A DNA stretch of 64,000 bases from Xestospongia bergquistia (GCA_963965975.1 OZ014411.1:2775001-2839000), one strand, 5' to 3'; positions 23,585 to 35,649 are shown, counted from the first letter of the stretch. Numbers and translations: made by a program. The notes: generated by a model from the letters alone, not told the origin.

Positions 23585-25100
23585 ACATATTTCATTAATA
23601 ATGAAAAATTGGCCCCTAACTACTAAAACATAGTCAGGGATAAATATAAAAAGGCTAAAAATGATATTATAAGTGAATTGTTGCCAAAAATAACTAGCAA
23701 GACCATTTCTTAAATACAATACTATAGTCTTCCCTTCCTTGGGTGTTCAGTTTAACACATAGGTTCACGGTTTAATGGGCTTAATCCTATCAACACAAGG
23801 ATTAAATAATTTTTGCATGTAATAATTGAATTCCAACATCAAATCGTAAGTTGCCATAGGGATACAGTGTGGTATGTTAATTCCACAGTATATATGCAGT
23901 CAATCCAGTATTAGCCTGTTGATCTTAGAATGTAAGATGCACAGCATCTAGTTGATCTTTTAAATAATGATTCTGATTGAATTGGTTGCATATATGTATA
24001 AATCAATTTAATCAATTTTTAAATGTTAAATCAAAAAAATTAATTTTAAAGGCCTATACCATTCCTAGAACCTATATGTAGTATATCATTAATTAGAAAC
24101 AAAAATTATTTCATGTACTTTGATAAAACCTTGATTATTTGAAAGTACAATAGTTTTCGAGCCCTAAAATAAAAAGCAGAGATTTACATACAAACATAGC
24201 TATTTTAGAGATTGAAGAAAAGGAGTTAATCTACTGTTACTTGACATGTATCAATATTGTGCCCTTTACCTTTCTAATACATAGGGCGGAGACAAAGTCT
24301 GCATCATTTGCAACAGGCTAAAGAAGACAGACAATAACGACTAATTGACTAAGTCTATTTAAGTTTTTTCCATTAACAATGTAATGTAATGTACACACTA
24401 AATATGTACTTCTTATTAATCAACTTACTAAAACACTTCTTGGTATTCTGAACTTGTACTTGAGTATAGGTTGACTTACGTATTTTTGATAAATATAGAA
24501 AGAGTTGTTTTCCGATCCTAACAGATCAGACAGTGTGTCATATATAAAGAAATATTAACACCTTACCACAAGCAATATATCCATTGTTTACAGAGGGCTA
24601 GAGTCCTACGGACTTAGTTTTATTTGTATGACCTTTGTACGTTTTTTGACAGGTTCCTGTCTCCACACACCAAAGTTTAAGTTGACCATCTGTCGAGCTA
24701 TGAAAAGTACAATTGATTCATCACTCAGCTAGCCAGACATCTATCTTTACAGTAATAGTAACTTACGCTGAGACTAACTCCTTATCGTTAACGTACTGCA
24801 GATAGGAAACAGAATTTTTATGACCTGTCAATATTATACAGGTTGTCCTAATATCCTAATATCCACTCCCCAGTACAGTATACGTGGCGTTCCGTCAACT
24901 GCACAGATCCCAGAACCTGCAGCAAGCCTAGCCAGTGGTACCAGATGTGTTAGCAAGTTGACTAGAAATACAATATTTAAGAAATGGTTTTGCTAGGTAT
25001 TTTTGGGAACAAATCACTTATAACATCATTTTTATCTTTTTTATGTTTATCCTTGACTATGTTTTAGTAGTTAGGGAATGAAACCAAATTTTATTAAGAA
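23585..25100. mobile_element. Inverted-repeat element enclosing COP1-like exons
   Basis: Arms of about 125-135 bases at 23,585-23,725 and 24,963-25,095 are inverted copies, sharing CTAACTACTAAAACATAGTC and ACCATTTCTTAAATA words. Between them lie about 1.2 kb, of which the right half is a COP1-type WD40 gene piece that ends within about 30 bases of the right arm. No transposase is seen inside. This has the form of a non-autonomous transposon that has taken up host exons, but target duplications were not resolved. Confidence 0.6.
24285..24935 (-). pseudogene. COP1: COP1-like WD40-repeat gene fragment
   Basis: COP1 is a RING/WD40 E3 ubiquitin-ligase substrate receptor; only its C-terminal WD40 part is present. 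In order on the minus strand: LAAGSG...DIR, then ILTGHKNSVSYLQYVNDKEL ending at a GTAAGT donor, then STDGQLKLWCVETGTCQKTY-KGH, then GYIACG, an intron, GSENNSFYIYQKY, and a last exon piece with NDADFVSALC. The order and wording match the animal COP1 repeats from the fifth blade to the C-terminus (for comparison, human has STDSQLKLWNV and GSENNSLYLY). At least one in-frame stop and an 8-base tandem duplication (ATATTAGG twice) break the frame. RING and coiled-coil parts are absent. Introns are kept, so the copy was made from DNA, not from mRNA. Confidence 0.8.
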
Positions 25101-25999
25101 CATATATAATTGTCACATCATTTACTTGATCCCTAATTTAATTTATTTTTAATCAGCATATATGAGTACATAAGATCTTTCTCTCTCCCATAGGGTGTAC
25201 CAACTATTAGAGGAATACTTTGGCTAACTTTCTAACCTTTTTATATCAAACCATGGCTCCTGCATGTTGTATATGATTTTATAAGTAGTAATTAATTAGT
25301 TAGCTGAAAAAAGTTGAGATCTAATATAATTAATAACCATTACATGAGTAAGTAGACTACTGGTCTTAATTCAACTGTTTAAATTGTATGTCATACATCG
25401 TATATTTACTATAATCATAACGACCAGTCACACTGGGTCATAGAGTTGGATTAGTTAGATAAAAAGAGTTAAGAGATCTAATATTCTTACATACACCATA
25501 ATCAATGAGTATTATTGCAAAGCATGACTTATATATTCAACTGTTTCACCACAACTTTTCTTTTTTCCCTTAGATAGAGATCATTCAAATACCATTAGAG
25601 AACATTCTTACAGAGATTGACTTCCCTCTGGACTCTCTTCATTGTTATAACACACTTGTTCCATTCTAAAGTTAATGTGTGAAGGAGTGACCTACGTCAA
25701 GGCATGTTTGCATAAGAGAACACTCTTACAGAGATTGACTTCCCTCTGGACTCTCTTCATTGTTATAACACACTTGTTACAAAGCTCCTTTAACTTGATT
25801 ATAATCTCTCTCTCCTTTTCTCGAAAATAATATAGTTATAATTCTTGTTCGCGTACGTTTACTAATTACAGAAACCATATGCTTAAGCATAAGCATAAAC
25901 CAAGTGAGGATGGAAATGAAATTGGCGGAAGCTCGTCTGTTGAAGAGATGCAAGGAGAGGAATCTAGTGGAGTCATTTCTGACCACTATGATGCTGCTT
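25101..25999. other. Gene-free stretch with a tandem pair of 65-base repeats
   Basis: The segment AGAGATTGACTTCCCTCTGG and the following 45 bases occur twice, at about 25,612-25,672 and 25,731-25,791. Other parts match 12,000-12,070 (CACTGGGTCATAGAGT) and 31,360-31,490, indicating a dispersed repeat family. The short minus-strand frame 25,777-25,986 is not supported as a gene. Confidence 0.55.
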
Positions 26000-26295
26000 C
26001 TGATCTAATTAACATCATACTGTGCTAAATGGATTCTCAAGACAAGTGAAACACGAAAATTAACTAGAACTGCATTGGTTGGTATTGTTACAGACAGCAC
26101 ATTCTTATTCCCATCATTGTGATCTCATAGAAAATATTCCTGAATTAGCTAATCATTATTCTACAATTTTTGGAATAAAATGTTGCTCACTACTGGAGAC
26201 ATAGTCATATTTTTCTGTTGCAGAAGGGTCTATAATACCAGACATCATGCACGATGTTTAGAATTTGTTTTGCCCCTAGAAATGAAGAATATGTT
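26000..26295 (+). pseudogene. Fragment of a CACTA/EnSpm-type (TNP2-like) transposase
   Basis: The plus strand reads HHCDLIENIPELANHYSTIF followed by GI, then SYFSVAEGSIIPDIMHDV and, after a frame change, a leucine/glutamate-rich LPLEMKNMLQ end. The order (CDL, YS..YGI, F.V..G, DIMHDVLE) is that of the catalytic region of animal CACTA-like transposases. Two in-frame stops and at least one frame shift are present, so it is dead. It may belong to the element whose left tip lies at 23.33 kb. Family assignment is by motif order only. Confidence 0.5.
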
Positions 26296-26519
26296 GCAGG
26301 TAGTGTGTACTGTGTATAAGTATGTAGTTATCTTTAAGCATAAATAGGTGTCAATTTGTGACTTAACACCATAAACCTGCTATTTAGCAGGTTTAAAACT
26401 TCTTAACTTACAATATATGGATGAAAATAACATCTCCACTTGAACCATCTTGCTTGTCATCTGAAGGTTAGCTGAAGCAAAATGGTGCGGAAGTAAAATT
26501 ATAATCATTTATTAATAAT

Positions 26520-27135
26520 TATTGCTATTAATATTTTAATTAATAGCATCACAAATATATCGCAGGGAAAAAAGTCTATTTACGATGTTTGGAAAATAAT
26601 ATATTTTCATCAGTTGTATTACTATATATGTATGTATATTTACCAATGGATGTAATCTTGATGGTTTTTTGGAGGAAATTTTACAATTATACAATATTAG
26701 TGATAAAAATATCTGACAATAATCTTATGATTGTAATCAATATTAAAAAAATACGATGATTGTATCATCAATGATTTACATTGTATCATCAATATAATTA
26801 TATCTAATGATTGTAATATTAATATATTAACATTGTATCATCAATATAATTATATCCAATGATTGTATTATTAATGTATAAACATTGTATCATCAATATA
26901 ATTATATACAATGATTGTATTATTAATGTATTAACATCGTAAAACCATTATTAATAATACATCGCTTTTCTACAATTGTATATGTGATGATAATTAATCC
27001 AATGATTGTATTAATACAATACATTAACATTGTAAAACAGATGTAAATAATACATCGCTTTTCTTTAGTAGTTCTACAATTGTATATGTGATGATAATTA
27101 ATCCCATGATTGTATTATTAATGTATTAACATCGT
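26520..27135. repeat. Tandem AT-rich minisatellite
   Basis: A unit of about 60 bases built on ATCAATATAATTATATCCAA-TGATTGTATTATTAATG is repeated at least four times from about 26,750 to 26,945, then in a variant with ACATCGCTTTTCTACAATTG twice to 27,130. Each unit is partly palindromic, so the array could fold into several hairpins. Confidence 0.75.
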
Positions 27136-27620
27136 GAGCTATATAGCTCACGATTTCTGTTCCATCTGTTAACTGTAGATTGACTCTGGTGTAACATTTC
27201 AATAGGAGAGAAGGGCATAGGTCCTGCTTTGATGCTGTTATCAAGGTCATCTTGAGCTTGCCTCCTTGGAGTTATTGTCAAACTATCGTGTCAGCCGTAA
27301 GAGTTTTTACAAGAGATATTCAAGCACTTAGCTTGAAGGTGAATTTCTACTGTCAGCCATTGTCGCTTATTTTTAATTATAATAAGAAGTGGAGTAATTT
27401 ACTAATTACAACTAAAGAGATTGAATTTTAATATCTTCAACTACACCTTACCCTGCCTTCCAGATTACATTAAAGGCAAGGTGTTATTTGTTCCTGTGAT
27501 TGTGGCTTGTGACTGGATGTAGCTTCAGACAGCTTGACAGATTTAATCTTGCATAAGAACTCTATGATTTTCTTGTTTATATTTATGTCTGATTATTATT
27601 GTACAGTTAAGAATTACAAT

Positions 27621-27667
<47 letters not shown>

Positions 27668-27900
27668 CATATATATACCGTAATTTGCTTTTTTTCTTTC
27701 TCAAAATATCCGTTTCAAAAAAAATCGTGTTGCTAAAATTTTGTCCGACTCTAATTAGACGAAAACTTTGCATGTAAATTAATTATAAGTTAACAATTCA
27801 CTACAGGAAGTCATAAACCAATGATTTGTAGCCATGTCTTATAAAAACTGTGACACTAATTTACAAAGCAGGTTTAAATTGTTGTACACTGAGAGTGTAG
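27136..27900. other. Gene-free stretch with an (AT)n tract
   Basis: A pure (AT) run lies at about 27,622-27,663. The sequence after it (27,690-27,770, with CGTAATTTGC and TCGTGTTGCTAAAATTTTG) resembles AT-rich MITE-like sequence near 28,560-28,690 and 29,420-29,500. No coding signal was seen. Confidence 0.55.
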
Positions 27901-28445
27901 GTTTACATTTAGTCTCGTCCCCTGAACTACTCGCAAGAGAAAGTAGGTCTGGTCACATGTTTGTGTTCCCAGTAAGAAATATGGCGCGGGTGTTGGTATG
28001 CAATTAGAAGTAGTGTGAAATATGAATATTATTAAATTGAAGTGTTGAAGTATGGAGATACTTTTATTGCAAATGTTGTTTGAAAAAGTTGTTAAAGAAT
28101 TTGGATTTGCTATCAAATAAAGAGAAACCCAAAAAATTACAAAAGAGTTTGTCTATTTTTGCGAAGTTTCTCTGGTTGCTTCTTAAGTTTCTCTACAACT
28201 ATGGAGTATAGACAGGAATATTCATCGTTCTTGTTTCTTATAATAACATGATTTAGGGGTTTACTACTTAGGTCAAAGCAGAAGGAGTAGCAGATTTCTT
28301 GAAGAGTATCCATGCATACACTTTCACACCAACTTAAATTTAATGATTTCATATATGTCACACTACTTCTAATTGCATACCAACACTCGCGCCACATTAC
28401 TGGGAACAACTCGATCGCTTGCGAGTAGGTCTGGGTACGAGACTA
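27900..28445. repeat. Inverted duplication of a gene-like segment
   Basis: 27,900-28,060 and 28,330-28,445 are inverted copies, both carrying GGTATGCAATTAGAAGTAGT (or complement) and the GCGCCA-type word, with TCTCGTACCC/TCTCGTCCCC at the outer edges. The minus-strand copy keeps an open frame of 90 residues (28,137-28,409, MFPVMWRECWYAIRSSVTYM start); the plus-strand partner is broken by stops. I do not recognise the protein. The right arm ends about 360 bases before the CDO1 start. Confidence 0.65.
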
Positions 28446-28809
28446 TGCATGGAGAAGTATCACTTACAGAATCGGAAAATGGCGGTTCGATACTGTGACA
28501 ATCAATAAATGCTACGTCTACGCCTGCCAGTAGAGATATACATTATTCATAGACTATGTTCGCAATTTTTTTGCTGAATCAAAAATTAGCCCGAATATGC
28601 TATATTTAGCGAAATTATTAGCTAACGTTTGCTTTCTTCGAATTTCTTCACGTTATCTACGTGTCGTATATTTACGTTTGCAATTATTTTGCTGAAATAG
28701 TTGTGTAGTCCAAGTATATATAAATGCGTTTCATTCAACTCTTTTGTTGCTTGCAGTTGGATAAACTTAGTGTCTAATCTTGCTTTACTGGACTAGATTT
28801 TTTGCTGCT

Positions 28810-29348
28810 ATGGCTGAACCTAATGCAATAACTTGGACCCATTTGTGTGATGAAGTGAAGAGAGTATTCAGCTCTGATTCTGTCAATGTTGATGAAGTAA
28901 AGGAATTAATGGCCTCATACAAAAGTAATAATGATGATTGGGCGCAGTATTTATTATGGGATCCAGATGTGAAGTAAGTTATATTATTACACTGTACAAT
29001 ACTTTCTATACATGATACTACACTTTTACTTGTTATGATAAATAATTTTATTATTGTTGGAGAATATATTACATAATCAAAATGGGAATTCTACCATAAA
29101 TATTGCATATATATACATATAAATAGATAGATAAATAGATTTTTTAAAAGCCATTATGTATGTGGGGGTAACACTGATAATTACTATATTATGAATAAAA
29201 GTTATAATGCATATAGTGTGAATTATATATAAAAAATGATAAGTATGCTAACATCACAGTGATAATACATGTATACTTTGTCTTATTTGAGCAGCTATTT
29301 AAATAAAGTACATGTATGTAGTGATTTGGAAAATGCAAATACTGTATT

Positions 29349-29395
<47 letters not shown>

Positions 29396-30247
29396 GTAAA
29401 ACTGACACTCAGCGTACCGTATACCGGGATTTATAATTGGCGACGATAAAATTTTGTGAAATTGTAAAATTTTATAATTGGCGAGATTAAATTTGCTGAA
29501 TTTAGCACATGTCTTGTTACCACACCCACTTTAATGAAGGAGTTGCAGCCACAATCTTTCACGTGTATAGATTAAAAATTAGGGCGTGTGGGCGTGGTGA
29601 CTACGTGGATATATGTTATGTAATTTGGCAAAGACACTCTAACGACTTATTGGTTAAAAGTTAAAATTGTTAGTTTGAGGTTGTTATTTTTAATATAAAT
29701 CCCATTTCATTGTTATGTAGTTTCCCACGTAATTTAGTGGATATTGATGATGGTAAATATGAGCTAATTGTTTTATGTTGGAATTCAGAACAGAAAAGGT
29801 ATGTTCAATAAAAAGGTATTGCATATAATTTGCATTGATAACTTTGCTAGTCCAATTCATGATCATTCCAACTCTCATTGCTTCATGAAGATCTTAGATG
29901 GTACCCTTGAGGAAATCCACTATTATTGGCCAAAGGAAGGGGAAAGTCAAGCAATAAGGGAAAAGGAACGTTTTCTTCATTCAAGAGATGATGTCACACA
30001 TATCGAAGGCAAGTGATTTTAATTATATTCTGTGCTTCCAATAAAATAAATAATGAATAATGTAACTTTTACATTTTGTTTAGATTCTATAGGTCTTCAT
30101 CAAGTTAGAAATCCAAGCAATGTTGAGGGAGCTGTTTCACTTCATTTGTATTATCCGCCCATCACCAAATGCCAAAAATATGATGACACCACTAAGTTGC
30201 CCAAAGAGGTCCTATTAAATTTTATAGTAAAAGAGAAGGAGAAGTAA
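28810..30247 (+). CDS. CDO1: Cysteine dioxygenase type 1, four exons, 187 residues
   Basis: The enzyme oxidises cysteine to cysteine sulfinate with a mononuclear iron and O2, the committed step towards taurine and sulfate, in the cytosol. Exons are 28,810-28,973, 29,721-29,798, 29,851-30,008 and 30,084-30,247, giving 564 bases and an unbroken frame. The iron ligands are His84 and His86 ([12 protein letters not shown]) and His139 (DSIGLHQV). The Cys91-Tyr156 pair (SHCF, LHLYYPP) that forms the thioether cofactor is also kept. Human CDO1 is 200 residues; this one is shorter at the C-terminus. I chose ATG 28,810 because MAEPN...[10 protein letters not shown] aligns with the human N-terminus; an upstream in-frame ATG at 28,780 exists. 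The third intron (30,009-30,083) begins with GC, not GT. No breaks were seen. Confidence 0.93.
28974..29720. other. CDO1 intron 1 with a TA microsatellite and a MITE-like insert
   Basis: The 747-base intron is far longer than the other two (52 and 75 bases). It holds a (TA)n run at about 29,357-29,392 and, after it, an AT-rich segment with repeated TTTATAATTGGCGA words and their near-complements, ending in a GTGGGCGTGGTGAC word. This looks like a short transposon insertion. Confidence 0.6.
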
Positions 30248-31745
30248 ATGTTCTAAATGACAACTTTTGTCTTGTCTTTTGTGCTGCTCTAGCAAATGCT
30301 AAAATATTACTAGTTGGCTGCATATATTTAGAAGACATTTTATCACATTTTTAAAATATGTTTAAGATTTAGTTTAAAAACATAACACATTATTTTAATT
30401 TAAATTATACTTACTAAATGCTAGTAGACAAAAATTGATTAATTCATTGCAAATTTTAGAATAATAAATAATCAGTGGACAATGCTGAACTGAATGACAC
30501 TACCTTTAATGTTCAGGTTAGAGATCCTGGTTAGTTGAATGGAAAGATGAAGACATAAGTGCACAAGTACATCATATACAATATAAATTTGCTTAAACCT
30601 ATACATTATTCTACTAAATCTTTGAATTAATTAAATGTGTAAATTAAAACTATATTGTATATACATTTTCTGTTAATGTTACCACATCCTGTATAACTAG
30701 GTGCACATAACTGTTAAAACATTCTTGAGGAGTAAACTCTACATTGACAAAAGCTTGACATTTTGACAACAATACTGCTGTCTTCTTCATGCAGTGGTTA
30801 TGGGCTAACAATTCTATCTTAATGTGTAGTGCTAGTTGAGTCACTCTAGCTATCATCTTTCAGAAACAGATTATAAAGAGGAACTAGCTTACTTGTTATT
30901 TGATTGCTATATCTAAGGAGGAAGCTATGAGAGACCAAATGTCTAATAAAATGGTGATTGACTATTCCAGTATCTCATTATACAAGTATATTGATGAAAG
31001 AACAACCCATATTCCAACACTCCAGATATTATTTGGTTCAGACATTGTAGTGTTGACTGCGGACCTAGTCAATGTTGTGTTGAGTTCATAGAGTTGTTCT
31101 ACTACTGCACACTCGTATCACTTTTCTCTGACCCCTCTGACAGATGTTTAATTGTTCATTGATTCTTGCCTGTATACCTGTCTGCTGATCATATGTTAGG
31201 ACAGCCCTCACATTTAATATCTGACTTATTCCTCAACTGATACCTAGTCTTTATTACCCTCTGTTGTATAGTTCCTGATATTGAGATTGTTGAAATGGAA
31301 GTCTAGTTGATTTTATCCAGTTATGATAGCCTGAATAGCAGATCCAATTGAATGAATAATTATAATTAATAACCATTACAAGAGTGAGTAGACTACTGGT
31401 AAAGAGGAATACTAAGTAATCATTGTTGTCTATATTCAACTGTTTCACCAATTTCCTTTTTTCCCTTAGAGATCACTCAAATACTATTTTTCACTCTTTG
31501 ACCACACCCTAAATTAACCCCAGTGGATGCTCTCAAAATTTTTAAGTACAATTATTATATGTTGTAATATGATTATATTACATAAATTGTTGTCATTTCT
31601 AAGGTTTTTTTACAATATTACAGTCATATTATTCATGTATATAAACTGTTGGATTTTTGTTTTATATAATTAATTACAAATACACAATGTCAAAATTAAC
31701 AACGTTAATACAATGGTATAAAGACAGTGATATTATGGATGAAAT
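30248..31745. other. Intergenic stretch, nothing firm
   Basis: Two short frames, 30,650-30,856 (-) and 30,900-31,091 (+), show no recognisable family and no splice context that I could support. From about 31,350 to 31,490 the sequence matches the dispersed repeat near 25,340-25,600. Confidence 0.5.
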
Positions 31746-31747
31746 AT

Positions 31748-32170
31748 TTAAGATAATTTTACAATCATGACAAAAGGATTGTAATATATACATTGTATAA
31801 ACAACAATTGTATTAATAATGTATATATTACAACAATGTTACAATTTTTGTAATATATACATTGTATAAACGATAGTGGTATTGACAATGTATATATTAC
31901 AACAATGTTACAATTGTTGTAATATATACATTGTATAAACGATTGTGGTATTGACATGTATATATTACAACAATGTTACAATTGTTGTAAAAGGAATTGT
32001 AATATATACATTGTATAAATGACAGTGGTATAAACAATGTATGCATTACAACAATGTTACAATAGTTGTAAAAAGCATTGTAATATATACATTGTATAAA
32101 TGACAGTGGTATTAATAATGTATATATTACAACAATGTTACAATTGTTGTACAAAATATGTAATATATTA
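31748..32170. repeat. Tandem minisatellite, about six units of 60-75 bases
   Basis: The core ATGTATATATTACAACAATG-TTACAATTGTTGTAATATAT recurs with TACATTGTATAAACGA links from about 31,780 to 32,160. The core is itself a near-palindrome, so each unit can form a hairpin. Open frames here (CNIVVIYTLLIPLSFIQCIY repeated) are produced by the repeat and are not a gene. Confidence 0.85.
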
Positions 32171-32289
32171 TGTATATATATAACACCTAAAAAAATACAT
32201 GGCACATTTTTGTTGGTATATTTAAAATTGTAATTACAAAAAAAAAAAAACGATACATGTACAACATAAAAACAATTAATGTATTCAAT

Positions 32290-33844
32290 ATATTTTTTCC
32301 TAACAAGCCACAAATTTGAGTAATATTACTTCTTCTGTCAATATAAAGTCAGAACGTACACAAACTGTATTGAAATACAGTAATAGTGATTTTGAAATCT
32401 TGCTTTATCATACTCTTTTTTCCAGTTGGAAATTGATTCATCAGTTGATCTATAAAAAATTTGTCATTTTGGAGTCACATAATTTTTAGTCAAAAAGTAT
32501 TATTGATATATAACAGATTATAATAAGTAGACATAATTATATATATACAGTGGGAACATACACTGTTTTACACACAACATTCAAAAAGAATTCACATAAT
32601 TTGTCAACAAAACTAGACCGGGACATCATCATGAATAATCTATAGAAAGTGTAAATGATTATTAACAAAAAATAAATGAATAAATGAATTTGATTATTAA
32701 CATCACAAGTGGTATGTAGTCCTGAACTTGACATTGTCAATGCATGACTTTTTCTTCTCTAGCTCATCTACTGACGAAGTTAATTATAAAATCTATCATT
32801 TGGTGAGGTGGCTGTTGTGTTTGATTGTAACAATGTTATTAAATATGTTCAATAACTGAAAAATAGTGTGATTTTTCTCACAGGATGGATGTGAAAATTA
32901 AATGATAAGTATATCACCTAAAAAAGTCAGTTTTCAATTATAAATGCTACTCATTGTCATTGCCAACAGTTTCTATAACTTATTCTAGCTATTAGTACAG
33001 TATACTAAATGCTTTAATTAGTATTTAACACACGATACATCATATATACTGTGGCATACAGTCATCATTGAGCCTTCTCAATTATACATTACATTTGTAA
33101 CATCTTTCTTGATTGTTCCATGATATTTTATGAGGTAAGTAGAGGTTACAAGAACCCTAGTATAAAATGGTAAACAACAGTCACAGAGATTAAGTGGAAA
33201 TAAAAACCATGTCTTTTATAGTAGTGAATGAAATAATGTCTGAAGCATACATCATCATCACTAGAGAAATATTGAGTTACTTTAATAAATCACAAATCTT
33301 ATGAAATTTAGCATATGTTTAGGACACATTTTAATACTTCTGGAATAATTTAATATGAAGAATCTATCAGGGTTACCAAATTACCTGAACCAAAACTAAA
33401 ACTGATGTTATTCAAGTTAATTAGAATGTTGTTATTTGTCAAATCTGAGGTTTATTGTATATTAACAGAAGCTTTATCAAAAGTTTTACAAGGTTGGATA
33501 TTCACAAGCTAATGACAATGAGGGTGAGAGCAAGAAAATAACATAGTGTATTAACAAGCATAAAGATAATGACAAAGATACAGAGTTTTATAGTTAAATA
33601 ATAGTAACAAAGATGGATAATTTAAATGTAGAAATTGAAAGGAAGATTTAACAATTTGAAACATGTGAAGTATAACCACAAAAGCAAATCTTCTAGCTTG
33701 TTGGTTCTTAATGGATAACAGACCAACGAATACATGAATTTGTAGGAATGTTGCTACTTTCCTGAGGTATGTGTTGAATTTTCATGTCCTTTCTTGTATG
33801 GCAATTGTTCTTCTTGTGTTAATGAAGCTGATGGACAAACATGA
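32290..33844. other. Spacer of duplication unit B
   Basis: It matches 14,315-15,250 (unit A) and, from about 32,900, 43,700-44,639 (unit C). Unlike A and C, no receptor gene precedes it; unit B seems to have lost it or never included it. A gene-free stretch. Confidence 0.65.
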
Positions 33845-35649
33845 TTAGTTGTATTTGATATGTGCACCACATTTGATTGCAAACCTTCTTTTGTATTTAT
33901 AGCGTGGGAATTTTTCTTTAGTAGGTAATAGTTTTAGCTCTTCTTCCAATTCAGTCATTCCTTTTAACTTTGGTGGTAATTCAGGAAGGTTTATTAATGT
34001 TGGTGAGCTTTCACTAGTAATGGTTGGATAACTATAAAAATAAATGAAAAACAATAATCAGCTGGAGGTGTTTCTTTGTAATATAGTTAAATTGTGTTTT
34101 CATTCACTCACCTTTCTCCTAAGGATGTATGCAATTGAGTCTCTTTATGTTCAAATTTTTTGGGAGAACCAATAGCTGTTGCATTTGTCACACAAGTGGT
34201 ATTTAAAGATGTAGCTACATTTTTTGTTTTAATAATAGGATGACAGCTAATTGTTTCCAACAATAGTTGGTTGGGTACAGACTGTGACATCGTTAGATAT
34301 TTTAGCTGTAGAGAAGGAGGGCACTGACATGTACTACAATCATGTAATTGAGATTCTGCTACTTTCTTAAGGTCTAATTTATGAGAATTCATGGAATCAA
34401 TTACTAAAGAATTGTTCTTACATAAAGAACGTTGTTCATTAATTGGTTTAGTTCTTTGTAATGAAGAAATACAATTGGTGGATTGGTGACTTGTCATTTT
34501 GTCTAATTGAGGAGGCCTGATCACAGATGTGTCATTGTCACTTGAGCTACTTTGTTCCTTGTTATGTTGCCTCAGCATTGTTAAAGCAGATGTCGTTACA
34601 AGTTTTAGACTAGATGGATGACTAACTGTCTCAGGTACTTGTTCTTTATTGGATAATATTGATTTCCTTATTAAGGAGTTGTTATATACTGTTTTATCAA
34701 TTTCACCCAATAATTGTTGGTCTCTTGTTGATTCTTTCACTATTACTTGCTCAAATGTTACTGATGAAGGCCTGTGTAGAATGTAATTGGTTGCTTGGAG
34801 ATCTGTCACCTCATCCATTTCTAATTGAGGAGGTCTGATCACAAATCTATCGTTATCATTTAAGCTACTTTGTTCTTCGAGTGGTTGATTTAGCACAGAC
34901 GAAGTAGAAGTATTCACAATTACTGGAACATGAATTGATGTCTCTTGTGCCTGATTAACTAAATAAGATGATAACTCATCTGAGGTAGTTTGTTTTTCAT
35001 TTGGTTGGCATGTTTTTGGGTATGCAGAGCCATTTTCATTATCGTCTTCTTTAGTCTGTTCTTCTAAAGTAAAGGCAACATAAACGGCATAAGCTATTGA
35101 TTTTCCTCCATCAGGTCCACCAGAAGTGAAGGTATCATTATGTAATCGTTGATCTCCTATATCTAATTTGTAATGATGAAGTAACATTTGTTCTAATGCT
35201 AGAGCATATTGTTCTTTATGGACTTCTTGACGACATTGTTGTGGTACTGCATTTTTAGTTACAGCTGCCAGCACTACTAAACCATCTCTACCATACTCCA
35301 TTTTTTTATGACAACCCCATCTTGAACTGATACCATTCTTCTTCCAAGTATATGGGTCCATAGGATCAAACTTCACAAACTTTTTTCTGTTATTTGGACG
35401 TCTTCGCTGCTTAATGAAAGTTTTCCCAATATAATACTTCTTTATTCTACGTTCAGTCTGGAGTTCTAAGTCTTGAAAAAGCTCATCAAGTTTGTGTCTT
35501 AATTCTTCCTTTGCTTTATTTCTATCTTTACCTACTAAGTTCACTAAGCAACTGGCGTCACATACATAATTCTTAGATCCTCTATGTAGATCATCAAGAG
35601 TACATCCACCAAAAGTAGTCCTACTCACAGCTTCACTTCTTTCAGCCAT
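33845..35649 (-). CDS. GIY-YIG-like family protein, copy B, two exons, about 575 residues
   Basis: Exon 1 is 35,649-34,112 and exon 2 is 34,031-33,845, joined by a GTGAGT...AG intron of 80 bases. Residues 1-40 are a Cys-containing N-terminal segment (FGGCTLDDLHRGSKNYVC), 41-70 a charged helix, and 70-195 a domain with KKYYIGKTF (71-79), Arg110 and His114 (SSRWGCHKK), Glu153 in ALALEQMLLHHY, and Asn171 in RLHND. This order suits a GIY-YIG nuclease fold, but the first GIY strand is not clear. Residues 195-512 are Ser/Thr/Gln-rich with three or four loose repeats of the type QSSSSDNDTSVIRPPQLDKM, probably unstructured. Exon 2 adds INLPELPPKLKGM, a possible SH3/proline-motif site. Function unknown. 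The unit is duplicated as C. Confidence 0.75.

Noticed and set aside
26750-27130. Regularly spaced repeats that might suggest a CRISPR array
   Set aside because: Units are contiguous with no unique spacers, and the genome is eukaryotic.
30650-31091. Short frames after CDO1 as a possible next gene
   Set aside because: No recognised family, no consistent splice signals and no paralogue in the window.
31748-32313. Minus-strand frames with repeated IPLSFIQCIYYN words, looking like a repeat membrane protein
   Set aside because: The protein repeat is only the translation of the DNA minisatellite; no start context, splice sites or non-repetitive part.
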